This document shows, one piece after another, positions 1 through 8,563 of a stretch of 64,000 bases of DNA. A program made the position numbers and the translations under genes. Source of the DNA: Sutcliffiella cohnii (GTDB taxonomy: Bacteria; Bacillota; Bacilli; Bacillales; Bacillaceae_I); NCBI RefSeq assembly GCF_002250055.1, contig NZ_CP018866.1, positions 3,902,869 through 3,966,868 on the forward strand. Direction: 5' to 3'. The notes under the pieces were generated by a model. The model was not told where the DNA came from and ran no database searches. It saw only the letters and a program-made list of their open reading frames with translations. Numbering within the stretch: the stretch's first letter is position 1; each line of letters opens with the position of its first letter.

Positions 1-2683
1 CTTCAGGCATATTCGAAAACGACGTTACAGTACCTGAAACAGTTCTTTCTAATACTAACTCCTCATTAACGACTCGGTACACTTTATAATTGTTCGCAAA
101 CGAAGAGGCATTCCACCTTAAGACAATATCATTTCCATTATTGATACTATAGGTTAAATTTTCTGGTGCTTGCATTGTCGGGTGAATAAGTGTTAAAGAT
201 ACTTCACTTCCCTCAGCCGACTCACCAAAGCGAGTACTATTCGAATGAACGATATATTTATGTTCACCTTCAGGCATATTGCTGAACGTAGTCGCAGTAC
301 CTGACACCGTTCTTTCTAATGCTAGTTCGCCATCAATAAATTGGTATACTACATAATTTGTTGCATATTCCTCTGCATTCCATCTCAACACAACGTCGTT
401 TCCGTTGTTAATAGAGTAAGTGACGTTTTCTGGTTTTTGCATTTGCGGAAAGACAACTTCTTGCGTAACTTCAATACCTTCTGCGGATTCTCCGAAACGA
501 TTGCTAAAAGAATGCACAACATACGTACGCTCCCCTTCCGCTTCGTTTGAAAGAATAGTAGATAAAGAGGTCACTGTCCTTTTTAATTCCTTCTCTTCGC
601 CTACCACTTCGTAAATACGATAGTTATTCGCAAAAGGCACTGATTCCCAGTTTAATACTACATCATTACCGTTTTGCACTCTTGATATTGCAGTATTTGG
701 GGCTTCCATAGTCGGATGAACTAAAGAAATTTTAACTTCTGCTCCTTCTGGTGATTCTCCTAGTAATGTGGAGGCAGAATGAACAACGTAATGATAATCT
801 CCTTCTGGTAAATTAATAAAGGATAAAGCTGTACCAGTGATGGAATTTTTAAAAACTCTTTCCCCATCAATGATTTCGTAAATGTTATACCTATTTGCAT
901 ATTGGACACTTGACCAAGTTAAACGAATATCGTTTCCATTATTAATGGTATGCGATAGATTAGTAGGAGTGGCCATTGTTTCCCCATTCATTGTTACCTT
1001 TAGCACTGAACCTTCTGGAGATTCTCCAAAGCGGCTAGAAAAGGCATGAACGACATACGTATAGTCACCCGGTGCGATATTTGAATAGGTAACACTTCTT
1101 CCTGACACTGTACTTCTTAATACTTTGTTTCCATCTACTACTTGATAGACTCTATAATTATTCGCGTAAGGAGCTACATCCCAATTTAACGTAAAGCTAG
1201 TTGGATTATTTATAGATTGAATTAAATTTTCCGGTGGTTTAACAACCGGGTGTTCTAAAGTGAAAGATAATTGACTTCCTTCTTCGGACTCTCCAAACCT
1301 AGTAGAAAAGGAATGTACTACATATTCGTAATTTCCTTCTGGCATATTTGTAAAGGTTACACTAGTGTTGGTTCTTGTGCTTACTAACACCTTTTCTCCA
1401 TCTACAATTTGGTATATCTTATAGTTATTTGTATTAGATGTAGTATCCCAGCTTAAAGCGATATCATTACCATTATTTATTTTATAACTAAAGCTATTCG
1501 GCGCTTCCATATCTACTTTTTCTACTGAGAAAGTAACAACACTACCGTCCACCGATTCACCAAAGCGGTCACTAAAGGAATGTACCTCATATACATAATT
1601 ACCTGCTGGCATAACAGGATAAGTAACGCTTGTACTAGTTACGGTACTAACTAAACTTTTCCCTTCATCGTTAACTTGATATATTTTGTAGCTTGTTGCG
1701 TAAGGGACAGTCCCCCATGATAAAACAATATCGTTATCGTTCTGGATTTTGTAGGTGAAATTAGCTGGTGCTGTCATCGTGATTTCACTTACATTAACAT
1801 TTAGTAAACTTCCTTCTTCGGACTCTCCAAAGCGATCATTGTTAGAACGAACTTCGTATACATATTCACCCGGAGGTTGGTTTGAAAATGTCACTTTATT
1901 ATCTGAAATAGTCCTTTTTAAAACCCTTTCGCCATCTAATATTTCATAAACATGATAATTTTTCGCGAAAGAAACAGCATCCCATTTAAGTGACACATCG
2001 CTTCCGTTAACTAAAGAATACGTAAAATTTTGTGGAGCTGCCATTGTCGGATAAGCAACTTCCACTTCGACTATATGGGATAACGATGATTCACCGTATA
2101 AAGAATGCGAAGCAGAAACAGCATATGTATACAGTCCTTCAGGGGCATTATTAACTTTGTATGTAGTTCCAGCTTCAGTTTCTATTAATGAAGCATCACC
2201 TTCTGAGGATATTTCAAAAACATGATACGTTTCTGCATATGGAGAAGCTTCCCAGTTAAGTACAATATCGTTACCATTTTCTATCTTATATGTTACCGTC
2301 GATGGTGATTCCATAGTAGGATACGTAATATCAACATTAATCGGGGCACTCGGTCCAGATTCCCAGTCGCCATTTAGTGTAGAAACAACATACCTGTAGG
2401 AACCTTCCTCTAAATCATTCAAAGTGAAATTAGCAGCTGTTGTTTCCCCAAGTAAAATTAACTGCCCTTCTGTAATTTCATAAACATGATAGCCTGTTGC
2501 TCCGTGAACAGAATTCCATACTAACTTAACATCATCTGGCGTTATATATTCCGCTGTTATATTACTTGGAGGTAACATATTGTTATCGGAATTGGCAAAC
2601 GCATTAGCTACTGGAAGTAACGTCTGAGCAATAATAAGTAATAATGCTAATAACGTAAACTTCCTAAAAAACGATTTTTTCAT
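1..2683 (-). CDS. Secreted fibronectin-III-like repeat surface protein (partial, C-terminus off the left edge)
   Basis: The reading frame is open from an ATG at 2683 to the window edge, about 894 codons, with no stop seen. It starts with a signal peptide (Lys-Lys, hydrophobic core, then an A-N-A type end near residue 27). The rest is a run of Fn3-like modules of about 89 residues. The motif G-E-S/D-S (plus-strand gga/gct-ttc-acc type) recurs near 207, 478, 748, 1014, 1281, 1548, 1820, 2085 and 2354, every 265-272 bp, so nine modules and part of a tenth are visible. Each has the NGND-I/V-x-L-x-W and Y-x-V-Y/H-S signatures. An adhesin or matrix-protein role is inferred from architecture. Its leader carries a c-di-GMP riboswitch. 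Any catalytic domain or wall anchor would lie outside the window. Confidence 0.85.
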   Translation of the reverse strand, partial: MKKSFFRKFTLLALLLIIAQTLLPVANAFANSDNNMLPPSNITAEYITPDDVKLVWNSVHGATGYHVYEITEGQLILLGETTAANFTLNDLEEGSYRYVVSTLNGDWESGPSAPINVDITYPTMESPSTVTYKIENGNDIVLNWEASPYAETYHVFEISSEGDASLIETEAGTTYKVNNAPEGLYTYAVSASHSLYGESSLSHIVEVEVAYPTMAAPQNFTYSLVNGSDVSLKWDAVSFAKNYHVYEILDGERVLKRTISDNKVTFSNQPPGEYVYEVRSNNDRFGESEEGSLLNVNVSEITMTAPANFTYKIQNDNDIVLSWGTVPYATSYKIYQVNDEGKSLVSTVTSTSVTYPVMPAGNYVYEVHSFSDRFGESVDGSVVTFSVEKVDMEAPNSFSYKINNGNDIALSWDTTSNTNNYKIYQIVDGEKVLVSTRTNTSVTFTNMPEGNYEYVVHSFSTRFGESEEGSQLSFTLEHPVVKPPENLIQSINNPTSFTLNWDVAPYANNYRVYQVVDGNKVLRSTVSGRSVTYSNIAPGDYTYVVHAFSSRFGESPEGSVLKVTMNGETMATPTNLSHTINNGNDIRLTWSSVQYANRYNIYEIIDGERVFKNSITGTALSFINLPEGDYHYVVHSASTLLGESPEGAEVKISLVHPTMEAPNTAISRVQNGNDVVLNWESVPFANNYRIYEVVGEEKELKRTVTSLSTILSNEAEGERTYVVHSFSNRFGESAEGIEVTQEVVFPQMQKPENVTYSINNGNDVVLRWNAEEYATNYVVYQFIDGELALERTVSGTATTFSNMPEGEHKYIVHSNSTRFGESAEGSEVSLTLIHPTMQAPENLTYSINNGNDIVLRWNASSFANNYKVYRVVNEELVLERTVSGTVTSFSNMPE

Positions 2684-2718
2684 CCTTTTGTCCTACCTTT
2701 CATTATTTTTGACCAAAT

Positions 2719-2742
2719 AAAAAAGAACCTTCTACAAGGTTC
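2719..2742 (-). terminator. Riboswitch expression-platform terminator
   Basis: On the minus strand GAACCTT-GTAG-AAGGTTC is followed by six T, about 35 bp before the start codon at 2683. A competing antiterminator can form: ACAAGG-aa-TCATAG just after the aptamer (2768-2755) pairs with CTATGA-a-CCTTGT (2747-2734), which takes up the left arm of the terminator. Confidence 0.85.
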
Positions 2743-2768
2743 ATAGGTTAGGAACTATGATTCCTTGT

Positions 2769-2850
2769 GGCAACCGGCTACCATCCACGTTTTATCTATC
2801 ACGCAGAACAGGTCCTTGGCTTTGCGTCTCATAGTTTCCTATGATTTGCC
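2769..2850 (-). promoter_or_regulatory. Cyclic-di-GMP-I (GEMM) riboswitch aptamer
   Basis: Read on the minus strand, the element has the conserved GEMM-I parts in order. These are the P1 strand GGCAA (2850-2846), a perfect P2 hairpin TCATAG-GAAA-CTATGA with a GNRA loop (2844-2829), the conserved GACGCAAAGCC block, and the 3' block ATGGTAGCCGG followed by TTGCC, which closes P1. This family binds cyclic di-GMP. It lies in the leader of the Fn3 repeat gene (start 2683) and is followed by a terminator. The sequence match is strong; whether ligand turns expression on or off is not decided here. Confidence 0.92.
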
Positions 2851-3071
2851 TTTTTCACTTGGTATTTATTACTATAATAATAGGATAATAGATTCAATAA
2901 ATTAAATGAATGAGTAATTTATCCTATGTTTTATTTAAAAAAATTGGTTTAAAAGAGTAAATAGATTTAATTTTTATGGTAATATATTGAAACTTATCAA
3001 AACACCACTAATCTTAGGTATTAATTTTCAAACTCATGTGATGAAAGTGTTTCAGAAAAGCTCATATGAAA
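2851..3071. other. Intergenic region between the riboswitch and the hag terminator
   Basis: This AT-rich stretch must hold the promoter of the riboswitch transcript. A TATAGT-like -10 (minus strand, 2876-2871) is the best candidate, but no well-spaced -35 is visible. No small gene was seen. Confidence 0.4.
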
Positions 3072-3096
3072 AGAGACCTTATTAATAAAGGTCTCT
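3072..3096 (-). terminator. Rho-independent terminator of hag
   Basis: A 9-bp stem AGAGACCTT/AAGGTCTCT with a 7-nt loop lies 14 bp past the hag stop codon. It is followed by a short T run on the minus strand. Confidence 0.85.
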
Positions 3097-3109
3097 CTTT
3101 TTGTTAAAA

Positions 3110-3922
3110 TTAACGAAGTAATTGTAATACAGCTTGTGGCTGTTGGTTAGCTTGAGCAAGCATAGCTTGAGAAGCTTGGTTTAGGATGTTAGAGCGAGTG
3201 AACTCCATCATTTCCTTAGCCATGTCAGTGTCACGAATACGAGATTCTGCAGCTTGTAAGTTTTCAGAAGCATTTTCAAGATTTTTAGTAGTATGTTCTA
3301 AACGATTTTGCCATGCACCAAGTTGAGAACGCTCAGAAGATAATTCTTTAATTGCATCATCGATAGTCGTTATAGCTCCATCCGCTCCAGTTTGAGTTGC
3401 GATATCAACAGCATTTACTGCAAGAACAGTAGTAGCTCCCATATCTCTAATTGTAACATTTAACGCTTGCCCTGCATCTGCACCAATATGAATTTGAGCA
3501 TCAAAGTTACCGTCAAATAATACTTGTGAGTTGAATGTTGTGTCAGTAGCGATACGGTCAATTTCCTCAATTAATTGTGCCACTTCTTTTTGAAGTTCAG
3601 CACGGTCATCGTCAGTATTAGTATCATTGGCTGATTGAACCGACAATTCACGCATACGCTGAAGAATTGCGTGAGTTTCATTTAAGGCACCTTCTGCTGT
3701 TTGGATTAAAGAAATACCATCTTGAGCATTTCGACTAGCTTGGTCTAATCCTCTAACTTGCGCACGCATTTTTTCAGAGATAGCAAGACCAGCCGCATCA
3801 TCACCAGCACGGTTAATCCGTAGACCGGAAGATAACTTCTCCATTGCTTTACCATTAGCGTTTACGTTCATTCCCATTTGACGATGAGCGTTCATTGCGT
3901 TTAAGTTGTTATTGATAATCAT
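3110..3922 (-). CDS. hag: Flagellin
   Basis: This is a 270-residue flagellin, the subunit of the flagellar filament. The N-terminal D0/D1 segment has the [11 protein letters not shown] start, the [15 protein letters not shown] block near residue 40 and [20 protein letters not shown] near 90. The C-terminal D1/D0 segment ends in the [14 protein letters not shown] tail. The central variable domain is very short, as in other compact Bacillus flagellins. The start was set at 3922, where AAGGAGG lies 8-9 nt upstream; a further in-frame ATG at 3958 falls inside a CsrA-site hairpin and has no ribosome site. It has its own sigma-D promoter inside the operon and its own terminator. Assembly is by type III export. 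Confidence 0.98.
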   Translation of the reverse strand: MIINNNLNAMNAHRQMGMNVNANGKAMEKLSSGLRINRAGDDAAGLAISEKMRAQVRGLDQASRNAQDGISLIQTAEGALNETHAILQRMRELSVQSANDTNTDDDRAELQKEVAQLIEEIDRIATDTTFNSQVLFDGNFDAQIHIGADAGQALNVTIRDMGATTVLAVNAVDIATQTGADGAITTIDDAIKELSSERSQLGAWQNRLEHTTKNLENASENLQAAESRIRDTDMAKEMMEFTRSNILNQASQAMLAQANQQPQAVLQLLR

Positions 3923-3948
3923 TTTGATTTCCTCCTTGAATTGTCCAT

Positions 3949-3962
3949 CCACATCCATGTGG
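3949..3962 (-). promoter_or_regulatory. Putative CsrA-binding hairpin in the hag leader
   Basis: The minus strand reads CCACAT-GG-ATGTGG, a perfect hairpin presenting GGA near the loop. It matches the CsrA/RsmA consensus ACARGGAUGU at nine of ten positions. A second GGA is the Shine-Dalgarno AAGGAGG itself (3937-3931). Two such sites in the hag leader are how CsrA represses flagellin translation in B. subtilis. Confidence 0.75.
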
Positions 3963-4018
3963 GGTATTTTTCAAAAGTTTTTTGTCGGCCGACTTTGAAC
4001 TTTTGTTTTACATTCTTT

Positions 4019-4045
4019 ATATCGACACGTTTTTATAAAACTTTA
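4019..4045 (-). promoter_or_regulatory. Sigma-D promoter of hag
   Basis: The minus strand reads TAAA (4045-4042), 15 nt, then GTCGATAT (4026-4019). This matches TAAA-N15-GCCGATAT with one mismatch. It lies just past the csrA stop codon and gives a leader of about 85-90 nt that includes the CsrA hairpin. Confidence 0.88.
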
Positions 4046-4048
4046 CAC

Positions 4049-4258
4049 TTATTTTAATTTTTTTATATCTATTTTCCTAGAAATTGCATTTTTGTTTTCG
4101 TTTTGGATTGCTTCTAGTACTTCTTTTCGATAAATTTCGATTTCTTTCGGTGCTTTTACACCTATTTTTACTTGTTCACCATCTATACTTTGAATGGTAA
4201 TTTCGATGTTTTCATCGATAACAATTGTCTCATTTAGCTTTCGAGTCAGAATAAGCAT
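4049..4258 (-). CDS. csrA: Carbon storage regulator / translational repressor CsrA
   Basis: This 69-residue RNA-binding dimer starts [14 protein letters not shown] and keeps the family core (I/V-G-V-x-A-P, R-x-E-V near residues 44-48). In Bacillus it represses hag translation and is held inactive by FliW, encoded just upstream. The FliW stop and CsrA start share one base (TAATG), so the two are probably translationally coupled. The target hairpin in the hag leader is only about 90 bp downstream, so regulator, antagonist and target are contiguous. The C-terminal end is slightly shorter than the 74 residues of B. subtilis CsrA. Confidence 0.97.
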   Translation of the reverse strand: MLILTRKLNETIVIDENIEITIQSIDGEQVKIGVKAPKEIEIYRKEVLEAIQNENKNAISRKIDIKKLK

Positions 4259-4698
4259 TATTTTTCCTCCTTTTCACTAATAGGGAGGATGTGTTTCGTA
4301 TTGTATTTCGTACCGTTTACAACAATTTGTTTCGCCAGTTGATTTTCCTTATTAATTACGATAGGGCCTTGTAAGTTAGCTGTCGACTTTTCGAATGGAT
4401 CTGCAATGGTTAGAACAACATAAATTTCAACAGATTGGCTAGCTGAAATTGCTAGAGCTTGCTGAGTAGATTCTTCTAACTCAAACTCATAGTCATTATA
4501 GAAAAGAAATGGATTTGTAACGATAAAAGCTAAGTCTGTTGTATTTACACTTTGCAACGAGAAATAAACATTTTCCTCTGTTAGTGAGAGTAGTACGAAC
4601 TTTTTTTCATTCTCAAACCCAGGTAAACCGTTTTTAAAGGTAATAATGTCGGACTCCTGAATCGTAATATCTCCGTGATAACATGTATTAATTTTCAT
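4258..4698 (-). CDS. fliW: Flagellar assembly factor FliW
   Basis: This 146-residue protein has the usual FliW length and signatures: the early F-x-x-G-L-P-G-F-E block near residue 25, F-x-L-Q-S near 48, and T-x-N-L-Q-G-P-I-x-I-N near 106-117. FliW binds flagellin and, when flagellin is exported, binds CsrA and relieves hag repression. GGAG sits 5-6 nt before the start. It is co-transcribed with csrA (one-base overlap) and follows yviE by 13 bp. Confidence 0.96.
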   Translation of the reverse strand: MKINTCYHGDITIQESDIITFKNGLPGFENEKKFVLLSLTEENVYFSLQSVNTTDLAFIVTNPFLFYNDYEFELEESTQQALAISASQSVEIYVVLTIADPFEKSTANLQGPIVINKENQLAKQIVVNGTKYNTKHILPISEKEEK

Positions 4699-4711
4699 AT
4701 GTACTCCATCC

Positions 4712-5266
4712 TTATATTTTAAAATCTATATCAATTGAATTATATTGCTTAATCTCAAAATCTAAACTTCCTGGTTGATACGTTAAATTCACTTTATTAG
4801 CGTGACTATTAATGATCGCTTTATTCACTTTCACATCAACATTTAACTCGCTTGGTTGATAATCTATTTTGACACTAAAAGGCGATGGAATAAAGCCAAT
4901 GTTGAATTCATGCATTTTCCTCGTTCCATTCCTTTTACTAATTTCGGTTAATGCATTATATTTATTCTCGATCTTCATTAACTCGTCGCCATCGCTTGCT
5001 CTACGGGCCATTCCTTCTTGAACATGCTGATGTCCTTTTTTTGCTTCTTCCTCAATGGAACGAAATATATGTTTTAATCCCATGTCCTCCCATGCTTGTG
5101 TTTGGTCAATTGTCAATTTACTCGGTATCGTTTGCATTGATACTTCCGCATGAGGCTGTTGAATATCAATCGTTGCTTGGGGTTGTTCAATTTCAAGCGT
5201 ATGCCATGTACTCGATGATTCCATAATAAATGGCTTTGTTTCTATCGTTATTTGAGGTATTTTCAT
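4712..5266 (-). CDS. yviE: YviE-like flagellar operon protein (DUF6470)
   Basis: This 184-residue protein occupies the conserved position between flgL and fliW where B. subtilis has yviE. The N-terminus (PQITIETKPFIMES) and the repeated hydrophobic/acidic beta-type pattern (I-D-I-Q-Q-P-H-A-E-V-S-M) are typical of the family. It has no signal peptide, transmembrane segment or catalytic motif. The function is unknown; the constant link with fliW and csrA suggests a role in flagellin homeostasis, but that is inference. The start has AGGAGGGAG at good spacing. A terminator-like hairpin lies just upstream. Confidence 0.85.
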   Translation of the reverse strand: MKIPQITIETKPFIMESSSTWHTLEIEQPQATIDIQQPHAEVSMQTIPSKLTIDQTQAWEDMGLKHIFRSIEEEAKKGHQHVQEGMARRASDGDELMKIENKYNALTEISKRNGTRKMHEFNIGFIPSPFSVKIDYQPSELNVDVKVNKAIINSHANKVNLTYQPGSLDFEIKQYNSIDIDFKI

Positions 5267-5286
5267 AGTCTCCCTCCTAAAAAGAA

Positions 5287-5311
5287 AGCTACCTACAAAA
5301 AGTAGATAGCT
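5287..5311 (-). terminator. Terminator-like hairpin inside the flagellar operon
   Basis: A 10-bp stem, AGCTATCTAC/GTAGGTAGCT with one wobble and a T5 loop, is followed by TTCTTTTT on the minus strand, between flgL and yviE. It may lower readthrough from flgK/flgL into yviE-fliW-csrA. Confidence 0.65.
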
Positions 5312-5315
5312 AAAA

Positions 5316-6194
5316 TTATCTTAAAAAGTCTAATAAAGAAGGCTGAATAATTCTTGCACCTACACCTAATGCAGCACGGTGTACACTTTCAGCAGTGATT
5401 AAATCGGTAATAACTTCTTCTAGGTGAGCATCTTCGTTATCGGATAACACTCTAGTCGCAACATATTCTTGATATGCAAGGCGATCATCAATCATTTCTA
5501 AGCGATTATAACGAGCACCGAGCTCTGAACGTTCGGCGTTCATGCTGTCGATTTGGTTATCTAATCTACCTAGAAAAGCGTCTAAGTCTACAGAGTCATC
5601 ACCTGTTAAGCCTTGTTCAATTTGATTCATGATTGTAAATAATTCCTCGTTAAATACGTTGTTCGCATCAATATTCGCTTGAAGCTTTATTCCCTTTGAT
5701 ACTTCAATCATGAATGGCTCGTTTAAGTCCTTAACTGTAGCCGGGGCGCTTCCATCTGTAACTCGCGGTTCATTTATCGCTGTTCCATTGAAAATATATC
5801 GCCCAGTAAATTGCGTATTTGCCACTTGCACAAGTGCTTCTTTTAATTGCCCAACTTCGGAAGCAATAGCATTTTTATCTTCATCTTGAAGCGTTCCATT
5901 TAACCCCTGTACTAATAGCTCCCTTACACGACTCAATACATTCGAACCTTGTTCAATCGCAGCCTCGGACTCTTCCATCCACGCATAAGCTTCGGAAAGG
6001 TTTCGCTTATATTGTTGAACTTCTGTTAAGTTTGTTCTGTAGTACATTCCCTTCATCGCAACAACTGGGTCATCTGAAGGACGAGTAATCTTTTTACCAG
6101 TAGAAAGCTGTTCCTGTAATTTGCCCATTTTATTGAAACCTTGGCTAATATGGCGCAAGGAGTTACCTGCTAACATTGATTGTGTTACACGCAT
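5316..6194 (-). CDS. flgL: Flagellar hook-filament junction protein FlgL (HAP3)
   Basis: This 292-residue junction protein joins hook to filament. It shares the flagellin-like ends: the N-terminus MRVTQSMLAGNSLRHI followed by L-S-T-G-K-K-I-T-R-P-S-D-D-P near residue 33, and a C-terminal amphipathic helix ending SLLDFLR. It lies 10 bp after flgK with AGGTGA before the start. It is exported by the flagellar type III apparatus and is normally made after the hook is finished, under sigma-D control. Confidence 0.97.
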   Translation of the reverse strand: MRVTQSMLAGNSLRHISQGFNKMGKLQEQLSTGKKITRPSDDPVVAMKGMYYRTNLTEVQQYKRNLSEAYAWMEESEAAIEQGSNVLSRVRELLVQGLNGTLQDEDKNAIASEVGQLKEALVQVANTQFTGRYIFNGTAINEPRVTDGSAPATVKDLNEPFMIEVSKGIKLQANIDANNVFNEELFTIMNQIEQGLTGDDSVDLDAFLGRLDNQIDSMNAERSELGARYNRLEMIDDRLAYQEYVATRVLSDNEDAHLEEVITDLITAESVHRAALGVGARIIQPSLLDFLR

Positions 6195-6204
6195 AGCTGT
6201 TCAC

Positions 6205-7737
6205 CTACCTTCCTACTAATCCCATACCGTTAATAATTCTATCTAATATTTCATCTGTTGCTGTAATCATTCTTGCAGATGCGTTATAGGCATGCTGGAA
6301 TTGAATCATATTGGTCATTTCTTCATCTAATGAAACGGAGCTTACCGATTGGCGACGTTGGTCAACAGAAAGTCGTAACGTATCACTATTATACGAAAGT
6401 CGATTTGCTTCTTGAGCGTCTACTGCCATTGAGCCTATTAAACTTTCGTAAAAGTTTTGAATAGTCGTAGTGTCTCCACCAATATTTAACGCGCTATTTT
6501 TCACTTCAGCAAGTGCAATTGCCCCTTGTCCGTCACCTAAATTTCCGTTTGACGAAGCAGCGATATTATTTAAAGAATCATAGATTACATCATCCAGTTT
6601 AATCGCCTTTGCAGCACCATCGCTACTATCTAACGGGGCAAAGAAGTTATATTCTGTATGTTCTCCCGCCTCGATGCTAGATACGCTCCAGCCTTCATTA
6701 TGAACACGGTTAAATTCGGTAATGAAATCAAAAGCCATCGTGTCTAACGCTTTTAACATTTCTGGATAAAGGCCTTTTTCTTCTGTCCCTTTCATGTACC
6801 CGTGTGACTCAAAAAGAGCTTTTAGTTTTCCTGCTGATTTAAACTGGTCTGTCTCTAATGACACAATACCGCCGATGGAAATTTCACTTACTAACCCTGT
6901 CGTATTGTCATATTTAACATCAAGATGATTTACTCTATTTGTTTGCCCATCCACTAGTTTTCCAGCCATAGGTATTGGAACACCGTTATCGTCTACTAAT
7001 TCAATACTATATTTACCTTCTGCTATTTCTAACGCATTACCACCAGATTTAACTGGAGTTACTTTAATATTAACTAATGAAGAAAGCTCGTCCACTAAAC
7101 GGTCTCTTTCATCATATAAATCATTCGGTAATAGTCCGTGTGGTTCTACACTCGCTATTTGTTCATTTAAGTTATTAATTCTTGTTGATAAAGAATTTAT
7201 TTGTTTTGCCGTAACATTAATCTCGTTCTTTAAGTCTTGTTGTATAGATTTCATAGAATCTGATAAATAATTAAACGTTTCCGCTACCGCAATTCCTCGT
7301 TGGCGAACTACAGAACGAGCACCTGTATTCGTTGGATTTACAGCTAAATCCTGGAATGACTGCCAAAAGCGGTCTAACGTTTTCGATAGACCAGTATCAG
7401 ATGGCTCGTTCATTATTTCCTCCATCTTTTGTAAGGAATCCGCTTTCGTTGACCAGTAGCCGAACTTATTGTTTTCTCCGCGAAATTGAATATCTAGAAA
7501 ACTTTCGCGTACACGTTGAATACTTCCTGCCTCTACACCCGTTCCTAACTGACCAGGTATTTGCGGACGATTCATCGAAGCAGGAGGATAAGGTTCTGTT
7601 TGGACGAAGTTTACTCGTTGGCGTGAGTAACCAGGTGTATTAGCATTGGCAATATTATGCCCCGTAACTTGTAATGCTGTTTGTTGAGTGGTAAGTCCAC
7701 GTCTTGCAACTTCAAGACTATGAAACGTTGAACGCAT
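6205..7737 (-). CDS. flgK: Flagellar hook-associated protein FlgK (HAP1)
   Basis: This 510-residue protein has the rod/hook N-terminal motif (L-x-V-x-x-x-G-L-T-x-x-Q...GHNIANANTPGYSRQRV) at residues 9-45. It also has the C-terminal D0 motif (S-V-S-L-D-E-E-M-T-N-M-I-Q-F-Q-H-A-Y-N-A-S-A-R) near 465-490. Together with FlgL it forms the junction between hook and filament. The length is normal for the family. AGGAGG lies upstream of the start, and the gene follows flgN by 12 bp. Confidence 0.98.
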   Translation of the reverse strand: MRSTFHSLEVARRGLTTQQTALQVTGHNIANANTPGYSRQRVNFVQTEPYPPASMNRPQIPGQLGTGVEAGSIQRVRESFLDIQFRGENNKFGYWSTKADSLQKMEEIMNEPSDTGLSKTLDRFWQSFQDLAVNPTNTGARSVVRQRGIAVAETFNYLSDSMKSIQQDLKNEINVTAKQINSLSTRINNLNEQIASVEPHGLLPNDLYDERDRLVDELSSLVNIKVTPVKSGGNALEIAEGKYSIELVDDNGVPIPMAGKLVDGQTNRVNHLDVKYDNTTGLVSEISIGGIVSLETDQFKSAGKLKALFESHGYMKGTEEKGLYPEMLKALDTMAFDFITEFNRVHNEGWSVSSIEAGEHTEYNFFAPLDSSDGAAKAIKLDDVIYDSLNNIAASSNGNLGDGQGAIALAEVKNSALNIGGDTTTIQNFYESLIGSMAVDAQEANRLSYNSDTLRLSVDQRRQSVSSVSLDEEMTNMIQFQHAYNASARMITATDEILDRIINGMGLVGR

Positions 7738-7749
7738 CTGTTTTTCCTC

Positions 7750-8223
7750 CTATGCTTTTGAATCGAACATCGAACGAGTTGGTGTAGCTGGCTTCTTCCC
7801 TGTTGCAGCCTTTTCGTACGTTACGGACGTTGGCTCTGGGTTTATAGAGTTTAACGTGACTTGGACAAATTGTAATGATTGTTGTAAAAGTCCTTCGTTT
7901 AGTTCGTTCCGTTCTTGTAATTGTTTAATAACGTGAGTTAATTTATCTTTCAATTGTAGAAGCTTGTCCGCTTCTGAATCTGTCGCTTTTTCGATAAGCT
8001 CCGAAATGGTAGCACCCGTACCTAAATTTGCTGTAAGTGTTAGACGCTCTTGCTCTAGTTGACCGATTGCTTTTACAAATTTGTTTTCTTCTTTTGTTAG
8101 CTGCTGCAATTCCTTTGCGTCACCAGACTTGACGATGTCTGTCTTTTTCACAGCTAGCTGTAATAAACCTTCATGAAGGGCTAGCAATTTTTCCATTATT
8201 ACGATCACTGGTTGTAAAGTCAT
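7750..8223 (-). CDS. flgN: Flagellar export chaperone FlgN
   Basis: This 157-residue, mostly helical protein lies directly before flgK, as flgN (yvyG) does in B. subtilis. FlgN is the cytoplasmic chaperone that keeps FlgK and FlgL export-competent. The N-terminus is the family-type helical hairpin (I-V-I-M-E-K-L-L-A-L-H-E-G-L-L-Q-L-A). The C-terminal 25 residues are low-complexity (KKPATPTR), which is common in this family. AAGGTAGGGA lies before the start at slightly long spacing. Confidence 0.92.
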   Translation of the reverse strand: MTLQPVIVIMEKLLALHEGLLQLAVKKTDIVKSGDAKELQQLTKEENKFVKAIGQLEQERLTLTANLGTGATISELIEKATDSEADKLLQLKDKLTHVIKQLQERNELNEGLLQQSLQFVQVTLNSINPEPTSVTYEKAATGKKPATPTRSMFDSKA

Positions 8224-8238
8224 TGCCGGATCCCTACC

Positions 8239-8502
8239 TTATTTTTTGTAATAAAAATCAATCATTTTATTTGCTACAACGTTAGGGTCTACTTTATACG
8301 TACCGTTTTCAACCGCGATTTTCAGCTTATTTACTTTTTCTTCACGCGCTGTTTGGATTTGGTTCATTTCTTGTAATCCCTTTGCTTCTGTAGAAATTTC
8401 TACCTTATCTTCTTTAAAAGAACTAACAGATTTTGGCTGTTGATTCATTTGATTACGTTTATATGGATTAATCCCGGAAGGTCCAATATGATTAATTTTC
8501 AT
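8239..8502 (-). CDS. flgM: Anti-sigma-D factor FlgM
   Basis: This is an 87-residue protein starting MKINHIGPSGINPYKRN. The C-terminal sigma-binding half (R-E-E-K-V-N-K-L-K...G-T-Y-K-V-D-P-N-V-V-A-N-K-M-I-D) is typical of FlgM. FlgM binds sigma-D until the hook is complete and then allows late genes such as hag to be read. The start at 8502 has AGAGGGA at proper spacing. An in-frame upstream ATG at 8589 was not used because the extension has no family similarity and would overlap yvyF. Confidence 0.95.
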   Translation of the reverse strand: MKINHIGPSGINPYKRNQMNQQPKSVSSFKEDKVEISTEAKGLQEMNQIQTAREEKVNKLKIAVENGTYKVDPNVVANKMIDFYYKK

Positions 8503-8563
8503 CGTATCCCTCTTCTCGTACAAATATCTATTATTAGTATCGGTAAAAAATATAAAAAGTTTA

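Noticed and set aside
3923-3958. N-terminal extension of flagellin from an ATG at 3958
   Set aside because: It lies in the CsrA-site hairpin, lacks a ribosome site and gives residues not found in flagellins.
5316-6194. flgL as a second flagellin
   Set aside because: The N-terminal L-S-T-G-K-K-I-T-R-P-S-D-D-P motif and its position after flgK identify HAP3.
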